DNA of 64,000 bases from Antedon mediterranea. Lineage: Eukaryota; Echinodermata; Crinoidea; Comatulida; Antedonidae. The position numbers and the translations under genes are program-made. The stretch is from contig NC_092676.1 in the NCBI RefSeq assembly GCF_964355755.1, forward strand, positions 11,826,288 through 11,890,287, given 5' to 3'. The notes below the pieces were generated by a model that was not told where the DNA came from, made no database searches, and was given only the letters and a program-made list of their open reading frames with translations. The first letter of the stretch is position 1; the number at the start of each line of letters is the position of its first letter. Shown piece by piece: positions 1 to 10,381 of the stretch.

Positions 1-604
1 AGGTTAATTATAATTATTTAAACTGTATAATTATAATCATAAGCGTATTGTTGTCCGACCAAATAAAAAGTGCTTAATACAATAAAGCACATGTAACTCA
101 CAACCAAGGCTGGCAGTGTTGTAACAATAACATGAACACTTTAGTTGCTTTAAAGCTATATAATACACACAATACTTTTATAGCCAGGGTTATTACACAT
201 TTCTTGGTAGTTATATTAACTGCAAATGATCTACAATTTACAAAGCAATTTAAAAAATATGTACTGTATTTTATCATATCCTAATATTACTTGTATTGTA
301 GTTTTTAAATTGAAGGGGTGTTATATTTTGACTAAATATATGTTACCATTTTACACCCAAAAATAAATGTCCCTCCTTCCCTTCTGAACATTTCTTTGAA
401 TAAATACGGTTTCTATGTATGCAAACACTGATAAATGTACCTTTGCTATTTCTAGGGGTTCTACAAACAATCACTTTTAATTAATTAAAAGAAAGTGTAA
501 ATGGGCTGAGACATATTGTTGTAATTTTTACCCAAATTAAGTCATTTTAAATCTCAAAATAAATCATGATTAAATTCAAAATAAATATTTAAACCACCTA
601 CTGT
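1..604. other. AT-rich flank, nothing recognised
   Basis: No convincing coding frame, repeat terminus or RNA gene is visible. On the minus strand this lies downstream of the candidate terminal exon at 605-734, so it would hold that gene's 3' UTR. Confidence 0.4.
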
Positions 605-734
605 TTATGTAGTCCATTCTAGGTCACTCATTTTGTTGATTATGGTGAGAACCTTAGGATGTATTGAATAATTCTTCTTATTTTTTCTGACTGCTGATTT
701 TGACCCTTTGTCAGGATTCATTAGCATAAAGCAT
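605..734 (-). CDS. Candidate terminal coding exon, unrecognised protein
   Basis: On the minus strand a pyrimidine-rich acceptor (TTTCTTTCAG) at 735-744 precedes a 43-codon open stretch ending in TAA at 605-607. It reads CFMLMNPDKGSK near its start and ends in SDLEWTT. The exon begins with one base completing a codon, which fits the two bases left over by the exon at 1021-1185; the junction would read QRCFML. The style (FFQRCF, NPDKGSK, a C-terminal LxDLEW) resembles C-terminal domains of lineage-specific multicopy invertebrate proteins, but I cannot name the family. It may be a pseudogene because the upstream exon carries a frameshift. A chance open frame cannot be excluded. Confidence 0.4.
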
Positions 735-1020
735 CTGAAAGAAACAAAATAATGTAGTTTATTTGATACTGGAAAAGAATAAGCAAATTGCCTTTTATTA
801 GGAAAAAAATTAAGGAATTCTAATATTTATAGTTGTAAACTGTTAAAAAGCTTGCTTTTATAGTCACTTTCAAATGAAAGACACATTATCACCAATTGTT
901 TTGTATATTACATTTTGTCTAAAAATAATTAAAAACACTACTGTAGATGTTCAAATTCAAGCCAGTAGCACTAGCAGCATAAAAGCCAGTGAAACTATAC
1001 GATAAGTATGCAAAACATAC

Positions 1021-1185
1021 CTTTGAAAAAAATCCATCGTAGCTGCAACATCAGCATTATACTGGATTCCAAAACAGTAGTATGCAGCGAACAGCATTTC
1101 TACTCCAGACACACACACGTAACAATGTTATTATTTACAACATGGCCATCAACAGCCAGCATCCACTTTAATGTTCTTATTTCCC
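1021..1185 (-). pseudogene. Candidate upstream exon of the 605-734 gene, frameshifted
   Basis: Minus-strand splice signals flank this segment: acceptor TTTTTCTTACAG just above 1185 and donor AAAG|GTATG at 1019-1020. The first half reads in one frame (LKWMLAVDGHVV) and the second in another (VEMLFAAYYCFGIQYNAD, then MDFFQR). The switch falls at a short GT run near 1110-1120, so a two-base slip would explain it. The final two bases complete a codon with the next exon at 734. Alternatively translation uses a second acceptor (GTAG|AAATG) near 1100. The splice phase match supports a real gene or a recent pseudogene; the function is unknown. Confidence 0.4.
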
Positions 1186-1596
1186 CTGTAAGAAAAACCT
1201 AATAATTTTTACAACATAACAAGCGCACTTTTTTTGATACAAGAAGAAGCCTAAAAAAAGAGAACCTTATTCTCAAGATGTTTCAATGCCAAAATAAACA
1301 ATGCAAGGACTGGCTTTCTTTCTCCTTTTCATTGAAAGTTTGCAGCACTTTATCATACTCTACTACACTACTGGGTGGGCACAGTCTGGACTAGTGAATC
1401 CTAGCTAGGCTAGTAGGCACTAACCAACCAGGGGGGAAGGGGGTGTCCGGTCCCAATTACATTTTAAAAAAGAGTTGTATGTAGGCCTAGTATGCCTAGC
1501 TAGGCCCTATAGTAGTTAATAGGCATATTAATGTTATTTAATAATAACTATAAATAATGTAAATTCCTGAAAAGATACTAGGTAGGCCTAGGCTAG
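1186..1596. other. Intergenic or intronic, TAGGCCTA-rich
   Basis: Contains repeated CTAGGCCTA-type palindromes and a short G-rich run near 1430. No gene or element boundary was recognised. Confidence 0.35.
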
Positions 1597-2698
1597 GGGT
1601 GTCACGAAACCTAAGACCACGAAAGCTAAGACCCCCTAAGACCTAAGATCACGAAAGCTAAGACCCAAGACCTAAGATTACAAATTCTAAGATATACTAC
1701 AGCTTAAAAACAATACTTGTTTATCCATACATAATTTTAAACACAGTAGGTTTCATTTATTACCATAAATATAATTAAATACTACCGCAAAACATAGATA
1801 AACTCACATTATTTTCGCCCCGTTGAGTAAATGTATATTTTTTTCTTTACAACAAACAAACAAACTTGACGGGTTGTTTGTTGGTATATATTTACTCCAT
1901 TGTGTTGGTTCAGAGGATGTTTTTCTTACGCCCCTGCCTTTCTTGTATTTTGACTCCAAATTTGTTGACTAACTTTATCCTGAATACCACACTTTAAAAT
2001 TAGGATTTATAAGTACTGTCAGACGGAGAAACACATAAAAACAAATAAATAAATCCTTTAAATTGATGATTTTACAGACATGTTTCTTTGTATACTGTAA
2101 CTCCTCGAGCTCCCCCCATGCTCTATGTTGTTGTTTCTATGGAGCGCCAAAAGAGCAACAATAATAGTACAAGTATAAAAACAGAAAGAAAACGAAACAA
2201 ATCATGATTTTTAAATTAAAATTTATTTGCCAGTATTTATTTCTTCGTACTTGCATGATTATACTATTATCATTACAATTTTAATTTTACATTGTTCCAT
2301 CCACACTGTAGATGGACTCCACAGAGTTTTCAGCCCTCTATATAATTTTTGCTCTTTTGACGTTCCATAGAAACAAAAACATTGAACATGGTAGGCCTAC
2401 TGCTACTGGGACCCTGCTACTGTACTGTAGGCTAGTCATGCGAAATTCGCAAACAGTTTGTGTGCGAGAAAAACGTATGTAAAATCTTCAATTTAAAAAT
2501 GTATTTGTTACTTTTTATTTGATTCTTTTTCATAAAAGTGCCAATTCTAAGGTGTGGTATTCAGAATAAATGTTGGGAGTTAAAATACAAGGCAGGTACG
2601 AAAGATAAATATTTGTAATCTTAGGTCTTGGGTCTTAGCTTTCGTGATCTTAGGTCTTAGGGGTCTTAGCTTTCGTGGTCTTAGGTTTCGTGACACCC
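1597..2698. mobile_element. 1.1 kb terminal-inverted-repeat element
   Basis: The ends are inverted copies of about 88 bp (1597-1685 and 2611-2698), starting GGGTGTCACGAAACCTAAGA and differing by a single C. Each arm is built from repeated CACGAAAGCTAAGACC-type units. Weaker inverted similarity continues inward: the region around 1925-2165 matches the reverse complement of about 2340-2600, including the GGAGCGCCAAAAGAGC segment. There is no coding frame, so it is a non-autonomous fold-back element. I find no clear target duplication. A diverged relative of the inner part lies at 36237-36460. Confidence 0.8.
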
Positions 2699-3129
2699 AT
2701 ACAATTTATGGTGGAAAAATAATATTTAATATAGGCCTAGGCCTAATATAAATAGAAAAGTACATTTTAATTACTTTATTGAATAATGTTAATTCCTGAA
2801 AAAAGTATACGTATTTAACATGGTGGCCTAGCCTAGGCCTAGCTAGGAGGCCTACTACTCCCTTTCACTTTCATCAACAACAAGACCTAGCTAGGCCTAC
2901 TACTAGCCTGGCCCTAGCATTTATATTTTGTACTGTACGGCTTAGCCTAGAAGAAGTTGACACAACCATACTATTTAAAAGAAAATTTCAGAAGACGAGG
3001 GGGGTTAATAGAGGGCCACGACCGGCCCACCAGCCTCTTGCACCACTCATTTAGAGTGGTGTACGGTGAGTTACGGTGAGTTACCTCTTTTGACTGCTGA
3101 GTCCTGGCCTAGCTAGGCCTAGCCTTGTT
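2699..3129. other. Spacer between two TIR elements
   Basis: TAGGCCTAG-rich DNA with a short direct repeat (CGGTGAGTTA twice near 3065-3085). No gene recognised. Confidence 0.3.
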
Positions 3130-3138
3130 AGGCAGGCC

Positions 3139-4017
3139 GCGATTTTTTTTTTCGTACATAAGTTGGGGACCCCCTCATGAAACGTCACAAAATAAACATG
3201 AATAATTCATCAGTTAAATTTTCTTGTTCCATGTGCACCCAAGCGTATAGCAACAAGAAGTGATTACACAAGTGCGGTACGATTCTAGGCCTATCTCCGC
3301 TGTTGTTGCGGCGTGCGATTTCATAGAAGATAGCGGCGTTTTGTGTGGATTGTCGAAATAATCAGCCTTTAGTTTATGGTGTTTTTAATATAATTTATTA
3401 CTAAAGAATTACGTGTTAAAATTATAGTTTCTATTAATACTATTAGGCCTAATTATTAGTCTCTAAACCCATTTCTATTCTAGTAGTAGCTGTGGGTGTG
3501 TGTGACGTGTGTGTTAGGTATGACCAAAGATAGTTATCTTTGGTATGACACAATCCGAGTAATAAGTCAGCAAAATTAAACAATAAATTACACAAAAATA
3601 CATTTTTTATTCTCGTGGGTCAAATCTTCCCATCTCATGTGTTCATATACGCGCATTTTTAAAGTTCCTTTGAGTACATCATGCATATTATTTGATAATA
3701 AAATAGCAGAATTAAAAAAATACAGTACACAAATTATACATTCTTTATTCTTGTGGGTCTAAGCTTTCTTTGGGCCATGTCCAATGAATTACTACTTACA
3801 CATTTTGTGTGAAGAAGAGTGCGCGAAGGCAATCACGTGAATTGACTTAGAATCCTAGGCCTACTGTAGAAAGTATCGTATCGCAGTTGTGTAATCACTT
3901 CTTGTTGCTATACGCTTGGGTGCACACGGAACAACAAATTAAACTGATGAATCATTCATGTTTATTTTGTGACGTTTCATGAGGGGTCCCCAACTTATGT
4001 ACGAAAAAAAAAATCGC
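3139..4017. mobile_element. Mutator-like non-autonomous DNA element, 879 bp
   Basis: Arms of about 155 bp are inverted copies (3139-3295 and 3851-4017), ending GCGATTTTTTTTTTCGTACA. The element is flanked by a perfect 9-bp direct repeat AGGCAGGCC (3130-3138 and 4018-4026), a target-site length typical of the Mutator superfamily. It has no transposase frame. The inner part contains a hairpin around 3516-3538 (ACCAAAGATA/ATCTTTGGT). A 216-bp relative with the same ends lies at 13701-13916. Confidence 0.85.
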
Positions 4018-4175
4018 AGGCAGGCCTGTAATGTACAGTAGGCTAGGCCTATGTCAGGCCAGAGACTGAGAGTAAGTCAAGCCTAGCCTGGCTCTCTTTA
4101 ACAGTTTTAACATAATATACATTTACTACCTAGGCCTAGTATCTTTACCTAAAATTAATAAAACAGACCACCTAC

Positions 4176-4255
4176 CATAACTTTTAGTCTTAACTCGATC
4201 TTCTCAGTAAAAATTAAAATGGCTGACCCGCGGGTATATTTCAAATCTTAACACA
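4176..4255 (-). promoter_or_regulatory. Candidate minus-strand promoter and first exon
   Basis: Reading the minus strand, a GC-rich stretch with an NRF1-like GCATGCGT and a YY1-like GCCATTTT precedes a segment ending AAAGTTATG followed by donor GTAGGTGG (4168-4175). A start codon would sit at the exon end. It lies upstream, on the same strand, of the exons at 1021-1185 and 605-734, with two DNA elements in the putative intron. This is inference from motifs only. Confidence 0.25.
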
Positions 4256-4483
4256 GACGACGCATGCTCAGATTAATTTAATTACAGCGCCACCAACGAG
4301 TTGGTACAAAAATTATTACTTACAGTAAATAGTTGTAAAAAGGCGGAAATTAACAGTAATCGACTGTAATTAGTAAAAACGGTCGTCGGATGTAATTTTT
4401 TAAAGTCAAAAAATTGTAAATTTAACAGTTTTTTTTTTACAGTGTACCTCTTTTGGTCATTGTCAACTACATTTTTAATTACT

Positions 4484-5036
4484 TTATTTTAGTCTTATAA
4501 GAATTTGAGTTAAAATTGTGTAGTCTGTATTTAATAAAGTAATAGGACGCCAGTTTTCTAGCAATTTTTTGTCACCTTTTTTGTATAATAGGCTTATAAT
4601 ACCACGTTTCTGTGTAGAACTCATTTCATTGTTAAAATAGCATTCATTTAGAGCGTCACAAACAATGTGTTTTAATGTCATCCCAGAAATGTAAATAAAA
4701 CTCAACGGTCAAGCCATCACATCCGGGAGTTTTATTTAATTTCATTTTTTTAATTGCATTGGTACATTCATTTAGTGTGACAATACCTTCACATATCCCC
4801 TTTTCCTCTTCAGTTAAACTCGTTACATTTGATTTATCTAGGTAAGTGTTTATTTGTTTACGGGATATACCCTTATATGCATATAGATGTCTATAAAATC
4901 TAACTTCCTCACAAAGGATTTCCTTTGTCTTTGTTAGTACTATACCCTTCTCGTTTTGTAGACATTTGATTTGTTTTTTTCCCCTTATTTTTTTCCAGAC
5001 TAAGAAAATATTTAGTGCTACGTTCGCCCTCTTCAA
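4484..5036 (-). pseudogene. LINE linker and reverse transcriptase N-terminus
   Basis: Two overlapping frames join here. The upstream one (5036-4656) carries AIKKMKLNKTPGCDGLTVEF, the usual 'NKSPGxDGL' motif before LINE reverse transcriptases. The downstream one (4705-4484) carries the RT block with KKGDKK and NWRPITLLNTDY. The frame shift lies between 4656 and 4705. The protein stops well before the YxDD catalytic motif, so it is inactive. Confidence 0.8.
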
Positions 5037-5199
5037 TCCATTTATTCTAGAATGTATATAAGCACCTTTTGATTCATTATCATAAATATTTTCCAGCTGT
5101 TTTTGTTTTTTTGTTTAATTTTTGCTTCTATGCTCTCATTGGCAATACAGTCATTATTCAATAAAGAATCATTTAGTTTTTTTATTTCTTTTTCTAGTT

Positions 5200-5511
5200 T
5201 TACTTTTTTTCTTTTTTTTCTTTATTGATTTTGTTGCCACAGTAGATTGAAACGTCTTTAATTTTGGCTTTTAATAATTCCCATAATACATCTGGGCTAA
5301 GGTTGTTTTCATTGGTTTGGGTTTTTAGTCGCGTGGACGCGACTCTATAGTTCACTATGTCGGTCGGTCGGTCTGTCGGTCTGTCTGTCGGTCCGGTATC
5401 ACTATGCGTTTTAGTATTTTGCAATAGGTTGTTATTAAATTTCCAATAGCCTGGGCCTCTTTTGGACTCATCAAAACTGATTTTAATTGAAATTGCTTGA
5501 TGATCTGTCAA
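5200..5511 (-). pseudogene. LINE endonuclease C-terminus and linker, interrupted
   Basis: The frame starts TDHQAISIKISF, matching the 'SDH' end of AP-type LINE endonucleases, and continues with GPGYWKFNNNLL. It is then broken by the 86-bp insertion at 5330-5415 and resumes with LSPDVLWELLKAKIKD, a typical LINE linker. Confidence 0.7.
5330..5415. repeat. 86-bp insertion with hairpin and GTCG tandem repeat
   Basis: The insert is bounded by TTTTAGT direct repeats (5323-5329 and 5409-5415). It contains a perfect hairpin (GTCGCGT/ACGCGAC) followed by a CGGTCGGTCGGTCTGT microsatellite. It interrupts the LINE endonuclease tail. The class is unknown. Confidence 0.65.
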
Positions 5512-5798
5512 TACTGATCTTTAACAATAATGCGAGTAGCATCTGTGTCGTATGGCAGATATGGGTTTCTATCATAAAAGATAACGTTTCTACCTCTTAG
5601 GTTTAACCCAGTTGATATTAGGCAAATTCTATCTTCATGTGTTCCTATATAAATCCTCCATGGATTTTTGATACGCTGTATACCAACAATATTTTGGCTT
5701 TTCACTGATTTCAGTATAGCCTTGTAAATATCTTGGGTTTCTACAAAAGAATCTCCTGTCATGTTAACTTCATCTACCTTCATAAACACTGGTTTCAC
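5508..5798 (-). pseudogene. LINE ORF1-like (RNA-binding) fragment
   Basis: The frame contains PWRIYIGTHEDR and later GRNVIFYDRNPYLP, the pattern of the RRM-like region in ORF1 proteins of Tx1-type LINEs. It ends within a few bases of the endonuclease tail, so the ORF1 C-terminus and endonuclease N-terminus were deleted together. Family assignment is from memory of the motif, not alignment. Confidence 0.55.
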
Positions 5799-5799
5799 T

Positions 5800-7787
5800 T
5801 GTAGCCCAGTTTCGTACCCGCGTCTTGGGTCACATGATCTTTTGGCGGGACATCCGAACTGGCTATAGTAGTCGTCATCTTTTACAAGTATTGATTCTGG
5901 CTATAAATCACTAAAAAATTATATGCTTTTTTACCTTAGGCTTTCTTTAAGAGTAATGCATATATATCCTTTTTAAAGCCAAATTCTAGCAAAATCCGAT
6001 ATTTTAACAAAAGGCGTTGAAGAGCTAGTTAGCTAACGTCTCCTTGGAGACATGCACACCGCCCTCATTTGATTGTAGAGATTAAATACCTGATATACTT
6101 GATAAATAATAATTTAATTAATTAAAATAAATTCACTTTTAAAAATAATCTGTATTAATTTTTAAAAATAAATGTTAACTGAAGAAAATGCAATATAACA
6201 GTTTTTAAATTAATCAATTAAAACTAAAAACCTACAAAATATGATTCCTTTCATACTTTATTAAAAAACATAATCCTCAATCAATAACCACAGAATATCC
6301 CTTGAAAATAAGTGGACCTGTCCATAATGTATTTAACTTTCATGGTACGGACGATTCCATTTACCATAATAGGGATATTGAGCATTTCAAACTAATGTGT
6401 TTTAAAACACTTAAAAATAATAAAGTACCTATTTATTAATATTATTAATTCGGAACGTTATGAATAGCAAATATATTAATTATAATCAATGTTGCTTAAA
6501 ATTTAATATATATATATAAGATTTAACCTCCGTTGAGCCAAAATTCTACTGACAGTCCTCTGCAGGCGGTCCAAAGTTAGCCTCAGCCTGAGACAATGGA
6601 ACTAAATGGACTGTGGCTTGATTGGGAATCGAAAAACATGTGCCTACTATTTTCTTTTTCCGTTCACCAATTCTCAACCAATCATTTTAATATTTGAACA
6701 ATAGGTATTTCAAACATTATATTTTCATATTATTTGTGTCTTTGATTTAAAATATTGCATCAACCTACCGAAAAAACGAAGACAATTTTTTAAATTTCAC
6801 CAATTCTGTTCTAGATACCGCTCTACAGCCCTTGCATTTCACTTGGACAACCAATCTAATTGTCAATCACCTCAGGTTGTCACGGAAACTTCAATCAAAA
6901 AGCATCAAACTTTTAGATTTCCATAAAAAATGGGCGGTGATAAACTGCAAACAGGAATTTACTTCATCATGTTAATGAGGTGGCCAACTGGAGAGGGTGT
7001 TAGTAATCTGGTTGTATTTCATTGAATAATTGATATTTCTGCTAATTTTCAACAGCATTTGAGAGAAGACATGTGTACCTTTCCAACAATGTATTATTTG
7101 CCAACAAATATTAATCTACTAATTAAAAAATGGCGCCTGTAGGCATGCAACTGAATACCCTCTAGAGACAAGGTGACTTTACGGCGGTACAAGTGAGAAA
7201 ATTCTTCCACAGTCTGTTGATTCGCGTCAACCAATCAAAGGACGAGAATCCAAAATTGTTCAACTTTGAGCCCTCATAGACTCTCTTTTTCCAAACGTTT
7301 TTTGGTCCAGCAGCTGGGATCTATAAATTATAGTCGAGTTTACAAAGTCGCAAAACTGTCGGCCTTAGATACTATAGCTACCGCGATGAAAAAGCTTCTT
7401 AATGAGTATATCCTCTTGGGACATAGCTGGCTAGAGCCGCGGCGCGAAAACAAAACAATCATATAGTCATCATGCATTTGATAAAATTATAATTAACTCG
7501 CGAAAAGCCGTCTTTTGAGATATGCCTACATTCTACAAGAACATGATTAATGCTGTTGTAAAATTTAATAATAGTGTGTATCCAAAACCAACAACTTTAA
7601 TAGAAATAAATCAACAATTATGATAAAATAAGTTTATCTAACAATAAATCATTGTACTTCAAATCATGGTTATATTCTGATTAAAAAACTAAAATTAGTG
7701 ATATATTTATAAATTATAGAGTATGTACTGCAGGTGAAATATTTCAAATTTTTATAAAAACATAATGGTTTAATTGAATATTTACAG
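5800..7787. other. Unassigned AT-rich DNA
   Basis: About 2 kb without a recognisable gene or paired termini. It includes a short perfect palindrome GTCTCCTTGGAGAC near 6040 and a TA run near 6512. The frame at 7266-7466 has no family resemblance and is probably chance. Confidence 0.35.
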
Positions 7788-8430
7788 CTTATGAATGCCA
7801 TACCAAATGTGTGGAAAGAAAGTATTAGAAAAGACAATACAAATAATCAAGATGTAGGTAATAATGATTCATTGTTGCATAAGAACATTAAAGGATCTCT
7901 ATCTATCTACTATAAATATTTATAAACAAACGTTCCAGTGAACCAGGTCCACAAAGAAAATGGGAATGTGAGCTAAATAACGTAGAAATAGATTGGAATA
8001 AAGTATGATATTATGGAGTGGAGTTGTGGCTTGGTGGTTATGATGCTTGGCTACCAATCTAAGGGTCCTGGGTTCAAATCCTGTCATATGTAAGGATTTT
8101 TTCTCACGACAATTTGCAACTCCGCTCCCAAAGACTTGTAATAAGTCTTTGTTTATGTAGAGCATCTTGTGTATATGTTTGTCGTGAACAGGAGAGCCAC
8201 CTTTGAGAGAAGGACAGTGATTGAGTTCACTTGTGGTTATTCTTGGCAATTTGCCTAAAAAATTGAATAAATGAATTATAAGGTATACAAGATGAAACAT
8301 ATAGTTAAAGTTGCTCAATTCAACTTTAAACTCCTACATCGAATATTACCGTGTACAAAAAGATTAAAACTATGGAATTTAGCAGAAAACAATTTATGTT
8401 TATGTGACAATTGTATAAATCAGAAAAGAA
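7788..8430 (+). pseudogene. LINE C-terminal fragment, split by a SINE
   Basis: Plus-strand translation before the SINE gives MNAIPNVWKESIRKDN and later VEIDWNKV; after it gives QFNFKLLHRILPCTKRLKLW and then CLCDN. These are the C-terminal blocks of L1/Tx1 LINEs (IPxxW, then Q/F-K-LLHRILP and a Cys cluster). The SINE at 8013-8272 lies between them. Stops are present throughout. Confidence 0.7.
8013..8272 (+). mobile_element. tRNA-derived SINE
   Basis: Polymerase III box A (TGGCTTGGTGG) and box B (GGTTCAAATCC) are correctly spaced at about 8026-8080. A roughly 180-bp body follows, ending in an A-rich tail (AAAAAATTGAATAAATGAAT). It interrupts the LINE fragment at 7788-8430, so it is the younger insertion. 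Confidence 0.8.
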
Positions 8431-9349
8431 AGTGAACAATGAACAATGTTTGAATGCAATGCCATTCAATGGACATGGCACAAATCCAGCTGAAGATAAT
8501 ATGTCTTGGTTTTAAAATTATTATTCTGTATATACAAGGTACACTATAATATCCAACGCTGGAAGAAAAGATAAAGATGATAAAAAAAAGATTGAATATA
8601 ATTTATATGAAGTGTTTTGTCATATTTTCTAAAATGCAATGTTTTTTGTTTATTTCTCAATTACAATTGTACAGAAGTAGTATTATAATAAGATGACATC
8701 AGGTATGAAGCGTCTCACATATACACAGAGTCAAATGGCATCTTGGACTTGCACAGTGTATGGACTCTTAAGGTTTTCATTAAATATATCCTTCCATGCT
8801 ATCATCCTTATTATCTAGTTTTCAAACTTTTGCATTCCTCTTTTTTCATCTCATCCTTTTTTATAGGTACGATTTTAATGACAGTTTTATCTTTATATTT
8901 TAATTAACATCTTCTTTAAAATTGTAAATGAAAGCATATGGTTTTATATTGAAATCAATCATCTTTTTATGTAAATATGCCTGCATTTTAACGACTTATA
9001 ACACTGTAACAATCGTAGTAATATACAATAGAAAGAGAAATATTCATACAAATAATTAATTGTTACAAATGTACCTTTATTTTTATATATAATATATATA
9101 TATATACATATAAAACAGAGAATTATATCGCCAAACGGCCAACAGAGGGCGGAAATTATTTCAATCGTTCGCGTGGATAAAATGTTTTAGGCCCTATATT
9201 TTAAAAATATTTTATTACATCATTATTAGTAGTTAGGTCTACTACTCCAGAATCTCTCTGAAAAAAAGGTTTGAAGAAAGTCTTTTATAAATGCATACAA
9301 TAAATACAGCCTAGCCTTCCTTTTGTTATAAGTAGGTGTGTTTTTTAGG
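8431..9349. other. Unassigned AT-rich DNA
   Basis: Low-complexity AT-rich sequence with a TA run near 9088-9105. The motif GGCCAACAGAGGGCG at about 9138-9152 recurs at 58427-58441, but no second terminus was found. Confidence 0.3.
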
Positions 9350-9726
9350 ACAAATAATGAATCTTTTATATTCGTACAATGGTACAAATAATATCATTCG
9401 TTGAAAGATGAAAACATGTTATATTTTCACCTCATGAAATTGTTTGAACCATTGTTCTCATAAACATTCATTATTCATCATTATAGTGTATAAAACAATA
9501 TGCTTGGCATAGTGTATACCGTATGAAAATTTTTTTTTTATTCAGTGGAAAATAGTAGCATTAAAAATACAATTTCGGGGTATTTTGTTATGAAATCCCC
9601 GAATTTTTAGAGGCTTATTATTTACTTCAATTAATAATTATTATATAGCTGGCCGAATAAAGAATATATTTGTTTCATCACAGAATGAGATACACCAGTT
9701 ACCCAGACCACTGTGCTGATATTTTT
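9350..9726 (+). repeat. Segmental duplicate of 10960-11640 (copy 1)
   Basis: The sequence from about 9366 (TGGTACAAATAATATCATTC) to 9726 parallels 10971-11640, including TTCAGTGGAAAATAGT, CAATTTCGGGGTATTT and the exon-like end. Copy 2 carries an extra Helitron-like insertion. The pair looks like a tandem duplication about 1.6-1.9 kb apart involving a microseminoprotein-like gene. Confidence 0.7.
9684..9726 (+). pseudogene. Truncated MSMB-like last exon (copy 1)
   Basis: An acceptor (TTTCATCACAG) is followed by sequence reading RYTSYPDHCADIF in the phase used by the last exon of the gene at 23213-23984 (VYTVPDHCIDIF). Similarity stops at 9726, where GTGAGA follows. The rest of the exon is missing, so this is a broken paralogue or a duplicate exon. 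Confidence 0.6.
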
Positions 9727-9819
9727 GTGAGAGTTTTAATTAATTCATGTAATATGTACATGTTTGGATGTCAAAAAAATATTTCAGTAATAAGTAATAT
9801 ATATATTATAACGTTTTTA

Positions 9820-10381
9820 TTACCTCCGCCAAGGAGGTTATATTTTCACCCCTGTATGTTTGTGTATGTGTGTGTCTGTCTGTGAACAGCCTGGAGGCCT
9901 CAGTTTTCATCCGAATCTGGCCAAATTGGGCCACAATGATCTATGCCCCAAAAGCAAGGACGAGTTCGACTTTGAGGGGAAAAGGTCATAGATCAAGGAA
10001 AACTATTTTACTGCCTAGAGACCACAGTTTTTATCCGATTCTCACCAAACTTAGCCACAATGACTCATCATATACTTGTGGTTAAATTTTGAAGGGTCAG
10101 GGTCAAAGATCAAGATCCACAAAAAAAAGAAATAAAAAAATAATAAAAAAAAAACCGCAGTGGGACTTGAACCAGCGATCTCGACTGTGATAGGCTGGAT
10201 ACATAACCATTACACCAAACTCCCATCCACAACTTTGTAGTGTGCAGTTGGCCTATTTACACTTAGAACTAATAAAACAAAATTTTGAAAAATATATATA
10301 TATTTTCCGGGGACATTTTATGTAGGGAAATTTTACAGTAGACGGAGGTCAAGGAAAACTATTTTTCGGAGTACCCTCTAG
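9820..10381 (+). mobile_element. Helitron-like non-autonomous element with tRNA module
   Basis: It starts TTACCTCCGCCAAGGAGG, an inverted repeat, then a (GT)n-rich stretch, and ends CTCTAG before T, fitting the Helitron CTRR/T rule. There is no coding frame. An A-rich tract near 10120-10155 precedes a reverse tRNA-like module (10154-10232). The structure resembles short Helentron-associated elements, which start with subterminal repeats and contain microsatellites; that class assignment is inference. Confidence 0.6.
10154..10232 (-). other. tRNA-like module inside the Helitron-like element
   Basis: On the minus strand box A-like GGTGTAATGGTTATG and box B-like GGTTCAAGTCCC are about 35 bases apart. 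The acceptor halves do not pair well, so it is a tRNA-derived pseudogene, possibly a captured SINE head. A degraded form of the same module (ACACCAAACTCG context) recurs near 60735 and 62560. Confidence 0.55.

Larger units (their letters stand above)
4484..5798 (-). mobile_element. Tx1/L1-type LINE remnant with internal deletion
   Basis: Minus-strand frames run in the order ORF1-like, endonuclease C-terminus, linker, reverse transcriptase N-terminus. The reverse transcriptase end is marked by GIISLLYKKGDKK and NWRPITLLNTDY, a hallmark of L1/Tx1 LINEs. Large parts are missing: the ORF1 fragment abuts the endonuclease tail near 5515, and the RT catalytic core beyond NTDY is absent. Stops and frameshifts separate the pieces. 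Confidence 0.85.

Noticed and set aside
5340-5400. Proline/threonine repeat domain (PTDRPTDRP) in the LINE protein
   Set aside because: It comes from the inserted microsatellite, not from the LINE.
8026-8082. Functional tRNA gene
   Set aside because: Only boxes A and B are conserved; stems do not pair and a SINE body follows.
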